64,000 nucleotides of DNA, from positions 265,184 to 329,183 of the forward strand of contig NHZP01000055.1 of the NCBI GenBank assembly GCA_003313425.1, given 5' to 3'. The DNA is from Pseudopyrenochaeta lycopersici (lineage: Eukaryota > Ascomycota > Dothideomycetes > Pleosporales > Pseudopyrenochaetaceae). Numbering within the stretch: position 1 is the first letter of the stretch; the number at the start of each line of letters is the position of its first letter. Below the pieces are notes generated by a model, which saw only the letters and a program-made list of their open reading frames with translations, was not told the DNA's origin and did not search any database. The translations under genes and the position numbers were made by a program. This document shows, one piece after another, positions 22,872-33,889 of this stretch.

Positions 22872-24917
22872 ATGCTGAAGATGGACCGCTCTCACTTATT
22901 CCCGCCTTGCTCACTCTATGTCTCTCCCAAGGACTTCACTTCGCGAACAAAGAAGCTTGAAAGCGCATCGGTGAACGGCAAGCATGATCGCCATATCTAT
23001 TTCATTGTTGAACAGCAGAAGCATTATTCTTCTGTCCGGATACGCATCAGCGCTTTTCAAATTGACGATTACCCAAACCAGTGGTTCTACTCTTCATCTG
23101 CGCATTACACACTCTGTTGTCCAGACGCGAAAATAGAGGACTTCCGTGATAGACTGCGCACTACAGCCCAGCAGGTCTATGCATCTTCATTCCAGTTTCA
23201 GAAGTGGGACTTTTCAAGCGATCATTGCTGGTGTGTGCCACATGTCATCAACACAGGACTAGGACTGATATATAGAAGGAAACTGGACCATTACAGACCT
23301 CCTTGTAGCGAAGCCACCACGACCTGTTTAACCGCCACGATTGAAAGCCTTGGACGATACCTTCCACTACACAATAAACATCAGCCATACCCTACCATTA
23401 CGTCTAAAATCATAACTCAAGATGCGGGAAACAGAGACAAGAAGTGTATAGAAGCACTCGATCGGTATAATGAGCTGGTGAAGAAGTCTCGTACCTCGGG
23501 ACCGTCCACACCCAACGAGAACCATTTTCATCCCTCAGAACAACCAAATCACAACGACACCAACTGCTATGCCTCACAACCTACAAGCGATACTTATGAC
23601 TACGAGAACAAATACACTATACACACAAACTCAGCAGATGCGATCACTTTAGCTAAGAATGTTGTAGAGAATGAAGAGGCTGTCGCAAAACTTCTTCGTC
23701 TCGAAAGTCACGCAATACGGATAAGTAACATTTGTAAATATCTTTCGACATGCATCTTACGTCTCTATAGCGAGGAACTGGAGCTTGGCCCAAAGAAGAG
23801 GCAGGCGAAGGTAAGTGTGCTTTGTCGTTGGTTTCGATGCCCTAACATCTACCTAGTTTATGATATTGATGGAAGAGAATGGCGTCTCTACTAGTCAAAC
23901 TGAATGTACTCGGCGGGAGAGGGAAGCGCAAATAATAAACAGGATCCTAGCGTCACTTCCCATCCTTACTAAAGACCATCTGGCATTACTATCCCGTAAG
24001 ATCAACTCGGCCTTTGAAGCTGTAAGTTAACACAATGCAGAGGATTTGATATACACACAAATCAGAGCGGTAGCGCGAGGGAAAACGGAAGACAGAGAAC
24101 GTTTCATCGCTATCGTAGCGAAAAAAATCTTTCAGTCCTGTGAGAGTACCGCTGAGAGCAACATTAATATGCTTGAGATATTCCAAGAACGATTCCCAAA
24201 GCTCAGGTCAGTCTTCCCTCCGTTTGCATGATCGTTTCTGACAAGACAAGTGAAAAAGATATTATTGGAGCTATCTGCTTCAAGGCTGTCTCATTCTCAT
24301 CAACTCCACCCACTGCGCTCGATAGCCCTATGGTTGATGATTCCAGGATTACTGAGGACCTCACTGCAACCTCAAATGAACAAGCTACCCAACTCGCGTC
24401 TGCAGGCGGGTGTGGGGACGATGCCATGGATGACAACCGCGCGGCGACCGTTCTTCAATCAATGCAACAAAGCTCTTCCTCCCAACCAATAACTCCAGAA
24501 CCAATTCTTGGTGAAGCAAGAGGGAGGAAGAGGCAGAGGACTGACGACAGGGGTAAGTTCCAAGGTTCTCAATGACACATCAAGGTATGAGTAGCTGATA
24601 AAGTAATGGCAGGAGACAATCGGGCTTCGTGTCATGGTAGTGTGAGACAGAATTCTTCAATGGGCGCGTTCGGTCATTTTCAACGAGATCCAAGTCCAAC
24701 CACTCTGTGGTTGCCACGTATGCAGAGCACCAACAATATGAGCGCGTTGGATACGGCTAGCGTTGACACAACATACTCGACGTCAGAGAGGGGGGAGAAC
24801 GATGTGGTAACCCCACCGTCTGCTATGATAAATTGGGGTAACGGAGGAACTGATGACTGGAATCTACAAAACTTTCTCACTTATAGCGGCGATATGGGAA
24901 CTGGTATTAAACCGTAA
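22872..24917 (+). CDS. unrecognised 616-residue protein, five exons
   Basis: Exons 22872-23810, 23857-23995, 24041-24206, 24251-24552 and 24613-24917 join with consistent phases through introns of 46, 45, 44 and 60 nt. Most donors are GTAAG, and the first two introns carry TAAC-type branch sites. The first 200 residues look globular (Trp/Tyr/Cys-rich, for example SSDHCWCVPHVINTGLGLIYRRK). The middle is charged and helical, and the last 200 are low-complexity with a basic RGRKRQR motif that could be a nuclear localisation signal. I do not recognise the family. The 3' end overlaps the convergent gene below by 37 bp. A 50-bp palindrome precedes the start. An additional upstream exon is possible. 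Confidence 0.7.
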
Positions 24918-25440
24918 GGAATCCCTGCTGGCTCTGTCCTGTAATACAGAAGTTCTGGGACTACTGCAGCAATGCCACAATCCCATTCCATGACATCGCT
25001 TTTAGCTTTAAGGTCCTTCCGTATTTCGAGTACTGGTTCTTTGCAGTCATCGGGGGCGCAGGATAGTAACAAGGCACAATACCCTGGTGGCACTTGCGCC
25101 CAGCCGTTATGAAGACACTCCAGCGTAGGCTGAGGAAATGTATCGACCTCCTTTATGGTCGCGTTTGCGCTTTCCTTGACGGCGAGCCTGATCTGCGGTG
25201 CCTTCGATATTAGCAAGGTTGCAAATCTAGCCTTAGACCTGTACATACTATCTCTTTAAGATCTAGGAGTACGTTCTGGAATTCTTTATAGCATTTTTGC
25301 CCGGGAGTATATTTGAACCATCGCATCCGTTCGTCCGCGGTTTGGATTTGCTCGACGTTTGATGCCGGTAGCAGGAGGGCAAGTTTACGAGCTCCTGCCT
25401 GTATGGCTGGCGTCGGTTTGACGATTACACAACGAGACAT
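24881..25440 (-). CDS. hypothetical two-exon protein, convergent with its neighbour
   Basis: Exon 1 is 25249-25440 and exon 2 is 24881-25201, joined in phase 0 across a 47-nt GTATGT...GAAG intron (...LLDLKEI|APQIRLAV...). The product is at least 170 residues. The frame is open for 25 more codons upstream of ATG 25440 and meets a TTTTTGCAG acceptor near 25507, so a further 5' exon is likely. No domain is recognised. Its last 37 coding bases overlap the end of the plus-strand gene. Confidence 0.55.
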
Positions 25441-26068
25441 CGCTATTATGAAGGAGGCAAGGAGAAGTGTAGCATGCGTATCGAGAAGGTTGTATGCGTT
25501 GGTCACATGCTGCAAAAACTAGTCTCGGATTGTTAGCCTATCGTCACAATGCAGCGGAAAAACAATCTTCCGCTGCCGAAAACTTAATTAGGTAGTTAAC
25601 TTACCGACTAGATATACATGATACGAACTACTTCGTACTAATTCAAGCTTTCATGCAAAGGACGCTTGTATACAACATCATGAAGCCTTTTGACCTCCTT
25701 GTCTTCTTTATGCTCTACAGTTATGATTGCTGAAGGCGGTACGTCATGGTGCTGCGTGCAGGTGAAAGTCACGCGATCGTTGTTGTTCGCGTCAGATGTC
25801 GTGATGCATTGGCAGCGTTGCCTGGAACAGTGGCATTTGTTTCATTCCCAGCCGTGACTAGTATGTCCTAGACCTCAATAAATGATATTGCGATCTCGAC
25901 GATGTGAGGAGAAGTGGTAGCAAGAGACAACGAGGATATATGGGTCACGTATCGCGAAGGCTAGCCTCATCACCAGATTGAGAGCAGCGGAAGTTGATGT
26001 GTTGCTGCTATACATTAAGTCCTGATTGGTTCGAATCTATCGATACATTCAACTATCTACTATACCAT
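25441..26068. other. intergenic
   Basis: Probably holds a 5' exon or promoter for the gene at 24881-25440. A small hairpin (9-bp arms GCAGCGGAA/TTCCGCTGC, 25551-25576) is the only structure seen. Confidence 0.35.
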
Positions 26069-26326
26069 TCATGGAGACGGGCCATTGCGCACTCCATTGG
26101 AAGGGGTTTCACGCAAAGCACCGTGCAACTGTTGAACGTTGGGGTCGTTCGTGAAACTCACGGTGCCAACTGCTGAGGGCGGTGTACCAACACGCTGTGT
26201 GCTGTTCTCAGCTGAGTGGTTGCCGTTATTGTTCACTTCACCAGTAGATGTTGAACCGCCACATGGTTGGGTGGAGGTTGTGACACTGCTTGCTAAAGCG
26301 GAGGCGCTCGATTGGTCGCTAGACAT
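26069..26326 (-). CDS. small Ser/Thr/Asn-rich hypothetical protein
   Basis: 85 codons from ATG 26326 (MSSDQSSASALASS...). The composition is almost entirely Ser, Thr, Asn, Gly and Pro, suggesting a disordered protein. There is no signal peptide, domain or intron. It could be a real small gene or a chance frame in low-complexity DNA. Confidence 0.3.
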   Translation of the reverse strand: MSSDQSSASALASSVTTSTQPCGGSTSTGEVNNNGNHSAENSTQRVGTPPSAVGTVSFTNDPNVQQLHGALRETPSNGVRNGPSP

Positions 26327-26344
26327 GATTGATGTATCCCACAA

Positions 26345-27140
26345 GTAAAAGATGATGGTTAGAAAAGAGCTAGTTCTGTCAGCAGAAGACTGAGCGTAGG
26401 ATGTTACGACAAACCTAGAGTTTATGGCGTCTAATAAGGTCGTTAACTAAAGAGTGAGTAGAAGGATCATGCTCTACATACAGGCTGTCATAAATGCTTC
26501 AGATGGTGAAAGCACGGTTAATCTTGGACAACTAGTCTACAAAGATACTGAGCGTGGTCAGATCGAAAGAGTTGGTGGAGAGAAAGTATGTTGAAGACAA
26601 TCAAGGATGGTCGACGATGATGGAACTACGATGAGAAGAAGCTAGGCACCTGATGCTGGGAATGAAGAAACGAAGTCAACATGCGATGCTTTATACCCTC
26701 ACGTCCACGCCCACGCTCGATGGAGTTTCTCCCTTCGTCTGGGTTCCCTGGTCCTGTGGAGGGATGCTGCGCATGCAGTGGCATACTTCTCGCCATAGTG
26801 CTGCAGGTGTGAAGGGGCTTGCAGTGCTAACGGCTCACGGCTCACGGCAACGACCAGTTCCATGAATATGGGGAACATGCACTAGTTCCGTTTGGACGGC
26901 CGCATACCTACAACCGCTTCGGTAAGGAGAGAAAGTAAAGATCAGCTGCGAAAGATAAGCCAATGTTCGCAACTATTTTCTACGCTTGGGGTCCAGCTCT
27001 TTCATATTAGTTTCATAGAGCAATTGTCCGCTACCTTAGTCTGCAACGTCGATCAGAGATATATCGACTTGTCCTTCGCAACTGTTTATTGTGCACGCTT
27101 CAATGTATCGCTAGCTTCTAAATAGGCTTTTCGTATTTGA
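26345..27140. other. intergenic
   Basis: No supported gene. Confidence 0.35.
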
Positions 27141-27348
27141 TGAGGAACTGAGACATTGAGACTAGAGATTTCGATCGCAAAGGCTAAGGTGCCGAAACGT
27201 TGAGACCAAAGATTTCGATTGTAAAGGCTTATAGGCGAAGATATTGAGACTGGAAATCTCGATCATAGAAGCCGATGAGGACAAATACTAAGACTAGAGA
27301 TTTCGATCGCAGAAGATGAGATGCCAAGACATTGGGCTTGGAGACTCC
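27141..27348. repeat. degenerate tandem repeat, unit about 44 bp
   Basis: About 4.5 head-to-tail copies of a 43-46 bp unit with core GAGACTAGAGATTTCGATCG. Units differ from each other at many positions, so the array is old. It is non-coding. Confidence 0.8.
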
Positions 27349-27891
27349 ATTAGCTTTACCGCGATCAAGGTAGAACCGGCAAATAAGCGATAGCGCACCC
27401 CATCAATCTCAATGTCCAGCATCTCCATTTCTCACCTTTGCACAGTCACCATGTAATATCCACCAAGGTATAGTTTCATGAAGTGTCTGAAGTCAACCTT
27501 GGAAGGTACCAACAGAAACCTACCATGGGTTGTGCCAACAACATGGAACGTGCGTTCACGTGATGGGCCCCGCGCTAATTCAGTTGCACGTCGGGCTCCA
27601 ACCGTTGACAACTGAAGTAGTTCGGCGACATTTTAGACCAAACCCTTCCTCCTACTATCGCACGACCTTGTCTGGCCGCGATTCTTGACGCAACACCGTG
27701 CAGATTCGTTGTCAACATACAGTAAGCACTCATCAGCTACTTTCGTGTCGCTGTCCAGGCTGACACATCACAGAAGACATCTTCCGCTCCCCCACTCCAC
27801 AACCCTATCTCCATACCCTTCGATACCTTCAGTTCCGCACTGCGGATATAATAACCAAACGAGGAGCATACCAGGCTTGGTGTGCCACAAT
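27349..27891. other. intergenic, promoter side of the 119-residue gene
   Basis: A pyrimidine-rich stretch just before ATG 27892 is typical of fungal leaders. No specific regulatory site is recognised. Confidence 0.35.
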
Positions 27892-28307
27892 ATGTCGCTC
27901 ACAGTGGATGAATACTACAAGGCCATCTCTTCGGAAACAGCAGATAATGACGAGGCACTCATAGCGATGGCATCAGACGAAGTGAGTCATTTGTCGACCA
28001 TTATGCATATTGACGAAGCTAATGCTGTATCCGAAAGCCTAACGGCGTCAAAGCCACGTTTGCGATCACCCCATGGACGAATTACACCTTGAAAATCGTC
28101 CCTAGCGATTCAAAAACCCGTCTCATCGTTTTCAAACCACCTAAAGACCGCCAAAAATTTGGATGCATACGAGTTCGCGACAAGAACAACACAAAAACCA
28201 AGTTATGGGATGTTGTAGAACAGGCTGGTCATTATGTGGGGCTAGTGCCTGCAGGATGCATATTTGAGGCTATGATGGTCGACGCGAAGATCTTTACTCG
28301 GCAGTAG
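27892..28307 (+). CDS. hypothetical 119-residue protein, two exons
   Basis: Exons 27892-27981 and 28038-28307, with a 56-nt GTGAGT...GAAAG intron between complete codons. The product starts MSLTVDEYYKAIS and has a basic, beta-rich-looking C-terminal part (TRLIVFKPPKDRQKF, GHYVGLVPAG). No family is recognised. Its final 14 coding bases overlap the end of the convergent minus-strand gene. Confidence 0.6.
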
Positions 28308-29285
28308 GTAGGTCTAGGTACAGTAAATGGTACCGGTCGCCTATCGTTATTGCTTCATGGCGTGGTATCGTATGAAGGGCTGAAGCAACGCGATCTTCCG
28401 TCGGGATAGTCAAGATGAGATCGTTCTCCCAACTAGATCCATATTCCTTCCAAATTTCGGGCCAAAGCTGACGAGGTATCGCAAATGCTGTTTTTATCCC
28501 CATTGTTATACCTGAACCAGAATCTATTTCATGCTCAGTGTGGGTAATCTCCTTGTAAGTTGCGATATAAATACCTTGTAAGTTTGCAATGCCCTCCTCT
28601 GGCTCTTGCCGACTCATTTCATGCCTGCTTTCGTCTATGACGGATAATCACATTAGACAGATATGCAAAGGCGAACCGGCTCAACGCACCTGTGCAAACA
28701 CGTTTAGCTCGTCCGGCATTCTCTATATCCTGAAATTCTTAGCATTGGTTAGTGATGCTGATATCTGATGGAGTGTGAACACGTACTTCTTTTGAAATCG
28801 CCTCCTATTTCCGCAGACTGCGCCACTGCGACCTGGAATTCAGTGCGAAGGATCCAGCCAGAAGGGAGCGAGCGTGTGGAAATGTACTTCGGTGTAACTT
28901 GCGTCAGGCGGTCGAACGTTCTCCGCGCCATTTTGTTGATGCCCACTACAGTGTATGATGCGGCGATGAACATAAACGGTATTGTGTCAAGTCGCTGGAG
29001 TGCCTGAAATCGATCGTTCTCATTCGGGCTTCCACCATGAACCTCCTTAATGATGCTCACTATCCTGTTCTTGTAGGCTGCGCACAGCTTTTTATAGCCT
29101 TTCCTCTCGTGATTTGTTTCACACAACCATCCTGTGGTCTTTTCAAATGCTTCATGCACTTCAAGCTCACTTGAAAGCTCTGCAGCTAACCTTTTCACCA
29201 TTTCTAAGTCCGTGTTGCCAAGATTGGTTGTCCATATCCGCTCTTTGACTTGACTCAAACTTGTGATTAGCTGATTGGCATGCAT
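28294..29285 (-). CDS. hypothetical 295-residue protein, three exons
   Basis: Exons 28787-29285, 28690-28737 and 28294-28634 are joined by introns of 49 and 55 nt with CTAAC/CTAAT branch sites and consistent phase. The product is soluble and largely helical in its first half (ELSSELEVHEAFEKTT). An unassigned region follows (MFIAASYTVVGINKMARRTF), and the C-terminus is compact. No domain is recognised. It is convergent with, and overlaps, the 119-residue gene. Confidence 0.65.
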
Positions 29286-29309
29286 AGCTTCGAGTTATGT
29301 AGATTGGTG

Positions 29310-29474
29310 TGATGTACTCTGTCGTGTGTGATGTACTCTGTCGTGTGGAATGAGATACACAGGTTTGTGATTGAAAATTCCGTCCACATTAGCTTGTTTG
29401 CCAAGTATTTGAAACCAGAATATCCAGTCTCACTAGCTTATTTGCCAAGTTTTTGAAACCAGAATATTCAGATC
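29310..29474. repeat. two adjacent short tandem duplications
   Basis: 29310-29347 is two exact copies of a 19-bp unit (TGATGTACTCTGTCGTGTG). 29387-29474 is two 44-bp copies (core TTTGCCAAGT, TTGAAACCAGAATAT) with a few differences. Both lie just upstream of the minus-strand gene's ATG. Confidence 0.9.
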
Positions 29475-29979
29475 CGCCAAGTAGCTCATCTCCTAGAGAC
29501 CCCTGTTTTCAGCCAATGAACAATCATCTATGTCATCCCATTTGCCCGCCCCACTATGCTGAGGCGACTCTTCTAGCTTACGAATCCTTCGCGGGGGCGG
29601 TTCGCCAACCCGTCTTTCTGGCCAGCCCTCGAATCGTACATAAGCGACTATGCACATTCAACGCATCAGGATCGCAGCATGCAACATCCAAGCTCCGGCT
29701 ATTTGTCTTATGCTCTATCGCTCTGGTTTTGGGACTGCGCATGTGTTCAGACACGCTGCATCCACACCGGGTCATCGGTTGTGCAACTCCTCGCGAACTC
29801 CCTGTAGCTCGGTAGCTGATAATCTTAATTAGCTACCGCGCCACGCTGTGATGCGCGATTAAGCGTCTCGGAATGCCTGTTCAGTATAATGTTTGATGTA
29901 AGGCGATGCAGCGATTTGACCACGCGAATGGATGTCGATGAGCTAGTAAACACAGGCATCTGCTCTACTTGCCCAGAAC
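29475..29979. other. intergenic
   Basis: An open frame covers part of this (29453-29815, plus), without domain or splice support. Not called. Confidence 0.3.
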
Positions 29980-30303
29980 ATGTACCAGAAAACAGAGACC
30001 AGACGGCTATTTTCCTATATAAAGGAACGGCCTCCAGCGCTCTACTTCGAATGGACACAACCTCCAGTCAACCTTTTCTCCGCGCAGTATCATTACGCTA
30101 TCTTGTCTGCGTTTAGCGACAATTACATCCATATTCAAGGAACGGGAAACCGATCGAGTCTCGAAATCGCCAACTCTCCACTACTTCTTTGCTGCAACCG
30201 TAAGTATGAGCCACGCTCATGTAAGGCAATAGATTAACAATACCTAGATGTGTCCCTGGGAAAAAGTCCTCTGCACCGGCAAAAGTGGCAGGTGTCAGCA
30301 TGA
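29980..30303 (+). CDS. small hypothetical protein, two exons
   Basis: Exons 29980-30199 and 30248-30303 are joined by a textbook 48-nt intron (GTAAGT...ATTAAC...ACCTAG) that keeps frame and gives 91 residues. The intron is the main support. The product shows no known domain (FEWTQPPVNLF, NYIHIQGTGNRSS). An overlapping frame (29929-30115) is a weaker alternative. Confidence 0.4.
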
Positions 30304-30612
30304 ATTCCGCAGATACCGAACCTCGAATTGCGGACGCTCCTGTGACGATGCAGCAGCTACATCGTGGACTGTGCAACGTGATGGGACGTGTGCATCTTGT
30401 CTCTATGCCACTCCGCCTTCAAGTCAGTGAATAATCAGGGCACTGTTCGTCACATAGTATGAATGCTTGGTGGGCCTCACCGATATAGCTCTACATAGGC
30501 CAGCCAATCACAACAATGATCTCAATGCTTAGTAATCTCTGCATCCGTCAATAAAATCCCACCCTTTATGCCATTATCTCTTGCTCCTCTTCTCCTCTTC
30601 ACAACATGAAAA

Positions 30613-31120
30613 ATGGCGTCCAGAGCAACACTCTCAGAGGTAACAGCGAGATCTAGTCTTTTCTGAGCCTAACTTCTAACACGGTCAGCCCATCATAAGC
30701 GCACTCCAGAATAAAGAGCCTACAAGGATTGTCGTTGTGATAAAGAAAAATGCGCCCACATACTCGCTTGCACCTGACACTATTGTGGAGAAGACATGTT
30801 CAGACCTTAAGGTTATTGCCTCTCACCGTCTCCTTGTGATCCAAAAGTGGCCGCAACATACGGTCCTGATTTTCGATATCTTTCATCCTGCCTACGATGT
30901 GTCCACTGCGCATCACAAGGAAAATATACAAGTTCTCCGTATCATCAGCAACAAGCGCTTCGACGCCCGACTTCCTAGCTCTGATTTTCGAGAATACATC
31001 AATGCTCAGGTCGCAGCATTTCACAATCTCAACGGGTGGAGTGCAATCCCACCATACATTGAGGACCAGACGGACACAGTACGGAAGTACCCGGATCCCC
31101 GCGACACCTCTCTCTTATGA
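30613..31120 (+). CDS. hypothetical 152-residue protein, two exons
   Basis: Exon 1 (30613-30639, MASRATLSE) and exon 2 (30689-31120) are joined in phase 0 across a 49-nt GTAACA...CTAAC...TCAG intron. This supplies a true ATG for a frame that otherwise has none near its 5' end. The product is mixed alpha/beta in appearance (PTRIVVVIKKN, HTVLIFDIFHPAYDV). No family is recognised. Confidence 0.6.
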
Positions 31121-31548
31121 AGGCGATTCGGGACAATGAGCTCAACCAGTACGAGATCTGACGCTCTTGAATATCTCCTACTAATGGCTGCTGGATAGGC
31201 AAACAAGTCGAAAACCCCCGCGTTTACACCGGTGAAGTAGACATAGTCAGAAGAAAGAGGCTTTGCTTTGAAGATATGTAGATTGCAGGTATAAGGTTGA
31301 ATCAGCATTGACATGCATGTTTTCTTTATGGTGTGAGCTCTCAAACGCCCGCAACTCCTACACTATAGTGCTCCCGTCAAGTAAAGCGATGCCCAAACTT
31401 TCTTGGTTGGTCCTATGCTTCTATTTCCAGAACCGCTAAGCGGATACTGCCATAATTGAATGTCCAAAAAAATGTACCCGTGGAATGCGACAGGGACTCG
31501 CAGAACATTGGCAGTGCGAAGATGAGCCGGTCTGCTTGTTATCCCACA
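31121..31548. other. intergenic up to the decayed pogo-like element
   Basis: No supported gene. Confidence 0.4.
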
Positions 31549-31809
31549 TAACGTGTCCCACAAGCGAGCGCCGCGCACAAGCGAGCGCCGCACCCCACCA
31601 AGTTTGAGCACCTCTCTCATCTTAACGTACAATAGCTTAACGCCACGCTCTTTAAATGCCTTCAAACGAAGCAGATATCTAGCTTACTATCTTAGCTATT
31701 TATGCGTATTAAATTAGTGGCAACTGGCCTGCTGCAGCAATCTTTAACGTGTCTAAAAGAACAATCCGTCGCCGACGCGCTAGGACTACTGCTTAACGCG
31801 ATTACCAGC

Positions 31810-32870
31810 CTAACTTACGGAAGCTTACCTAGCTAGAAGAGGAGGTGATAGTTAATTATATACTTGATCTAGATCAGCGTGGATTTCCGCCTACGTACGC
31901 AGCTATACGTGATATAGCTAATGAGCTGCTATCAACGCGTGGTAGAGGTCTGGTTGGCATAAATTGGCCATCTATACCCTCTACATGCCACCACACTCAT
32001 CTTATCTGCTGCAGCCTCTTGACGTTAGCTGCTTCTCTCCTCTTAAGAAGGCGTACAGCCGCTAGATAGAGAGCTTGATTAAGGCCCACATCAACCACAT
32101 TACTAAGCTTGAATTTCTGCCTGCCTTTAAAGCAGCATTTGATTAAGCTTTCACTGCAGTTAATATACGCTCAGCATTTCGAGGAGCAGGCCTTGTTCCT
32201 CTCCAGCCAGACGTTGTCTTGTCAAGGCTAGATGTCCAGCTGCGTACGCTATCACCAGCAGCTCAGTTAGGAGCTCGGGAAGGAGCTCAGCTAGGAGCTC
32301 AGTTAGGAGCTCAATTAGGAGCTCAGCTAGGAGCTCAATTAGGAGCTCAGCTAGGAGCTCAGCTAGGAGCTGAGCAAGGAGCTGAGCAAGGAGCCTAGCA
32401 AGGAGCTCAGTAAGGAGCTCTCTGGGAGCCTCAAACACCAAGGAACCCACGTGAGTTTAAGGCTCAATCGACTCTAATTAGCGATCGCGTTTAACGGCAT
32501 AAGAGCTTATTACCAGCCTTAATTATTAAGGCGCTTAATTAGTTTATAAAGGGGACTATAGTAGGGGCACATAGAGCTAAGCTAATAGAGGGTAGGATTA
32601 ATAGCCTTAAGAAGGCTAATAAGGCAGTAACTTAGCAAAAGCAGCACAAGAGAAAGTAGATTTAGAAGTAAGGAGTCTTAATAAAGGGAGTTAGAGAGGA
32701 TATAGTTACTTAATAAGAGGCTAATTAACAGATTAGGCGTGAAATGCGTTAAAGTAGGGAGCAATTAGGCCTTAGCAGCCGGGCTCTATTGCGCTGTAAA
32801 AGGTGCAGAGAGACTAGGCATAACTCGCGCATCTGTAAAAACGATACTATAGGTGCTACTTAAGCTTGCA
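31810..32870 (+). pseudogene. remnant pogo-like transposase
   Basis: Frames here correspond to the Tc5/CENP-B-type DNA-binding part, the end of the DDE_1 catalytic domain and the zinc knuckle of the neighbouring intact family member. The central catalytic region, with its first two aspartates, is deleted. Remaining frames carry many stops of the type expected from RIP. It could not make a transposase, so any past movement needed one supplied from elsewhere. Confidence 0.7.
32259..32421 (+). repeat. 12-bp minisatellite inside the transposase remnant
   Basis: About 13-14 tandem copies of a unit like AGGAGCTCAGCT. The 12-bp length preserves the reading frame, so on the plus strand it would encode a Gly/Ala/Gln/Leu tetrapeptide repeat in the linker between the DDE domain and the C-terminus. 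Confidence 0.9.
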
Positions 32871-33040
32871 TACTAATATCTATAGAGTACTTAAATTTAT
32901 GGTTAAGCTGTACGCTGGTAGAGGTGCTCAAACTTGGTGGGGTGCGGCGCTCGCTTGTGCGCGGCGCTCGCTTGTGGGACACGTTACTGTACTCGCCGTC
33001 CACATCCCCTTTGCCCTCGCCTTTGCACTTCTTCGCCGGA

Positions 33041-33711
33041 CTTCGTATACGGCGATTTGTAAATCGAAGGCGGCGAAAATGCGCTCGACGCTCGTGTGTC
33101 TACGGAATAGCAATAGCACGGCACGCTCGACATCTGTCTGGTAAAAGATGAAGTCATCGCGCCTGCTTGTTGTCTCCCTTGAGAACACCGCGTTCACGCT
33201 GCAGGTGGCCCTCGCCAGGTTTCACACGCTGGCTTCTGTTGCGTAGCTTGTGCCTGTATCACTGTGTCATCGCGTGGGCGCTTCTTTTTCGCCCTCGTAT
33301 CATGCGTCGGTATCCCCATTGAGCTTTACATGCGGCGAATTGGACGAAGTCGTTTGCGCGCTGGACGGTGCCGTCCTCTCGCCACTGAGTCCGACGTTAC
33401 TTTATCCCTCTTCGTCGTCGCTTCTTGTCCTGCTCCTCAAAGTGTATAGGGATGTCTTCAATAGACTTCGTATGCGACAGCTTGTGAACCGACAGCGGCG
33501 GGGATGCGCTCGGCGCTCGTGTGTGTTCGTTGTCTACGGAACCTCGATAGCACGGTGCGCTCGATATCTGTGCGGTAAAGATGAAGCCGTCGCGCCCGCT
33601 TATTGTCTGCTCCCTTATGAACATTGCGTTCACGCTTCTTATAGCCTTCGCCAGGTTTCACATGCTGGCTTCTGTTGCACCACTATGCTTGTTCCACTAT
33701 GTCATCGCGTT
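33041..33711 (+). repeat. diverged direct duplication, about 240 bp twice
   Basis: 33041-33277 and 33466-33711 match over most of their length (TGCGCTCG.CGCTCGTGTGT, CGCCAGGTTTCACA.GCTGG, GTCATCGCGT), with many differences and small indels. The tract is GC-rich and rich in CpG, unlike the AT-rich elements on both sides. Open frames within it are short and unrecognised. Confidence 0.7.
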
Positions 33712-33889
33712 GCACATGCGACGTCGGTTCGAGGCTGCGGATGGGCTTATTTGCTGCGCGCGGACCGTTCGGTGGGCGCGAACGCTTGCTCTTTGGGCTG
33801 ATATAGGGAGACTAGAACTATTAGCTCTGCGTGCGCAGCATGTCTTTAAGAGTATATATAAGACGGCATGTCGGAAGAAAGGCAAAATA

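Larger units (their letters stand above)
31551..32984 (+). mobile_element. decayed pogo-like transposon with perfect 65-bp terminal repeats
   Basis: The 1,434-bp element is bounded by identical 65-bp inverted repeats starting ACGTGTCCCACAAGCGAGCG, each containing a 17-bp motif twice in tandem (CACAAGCGAGCGCCGC). It is flanked by TA at both ends (31549-31550 and 32985-32986), the Tc1/mariner/pogo target duplication. The interior matches the transposase of the intact element at 39965-41807 in pieces: the HTH part (31840-31930), the ...LQPLDV.CFSPLK end of the DDE domain (near 32000) and the C-terminal zinc knuckle (CKRCRETRHNSRIC, near 32800). It is internally deleted and full of TAG/TAA. Confidence 0.85.

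Noticed and set aside
29453..29815. 120-codon plus-strand frame
   Set aside because: No domain or splice evidence, and part lies over the 44-bp tandem repeat.
32160..32450. Minus-strand Leu-rich 96-codon frame (ELLAELL repeats)
   Set aside because: It is the reverse reading of the 12-bp minisatellite inside a transposase remnant.
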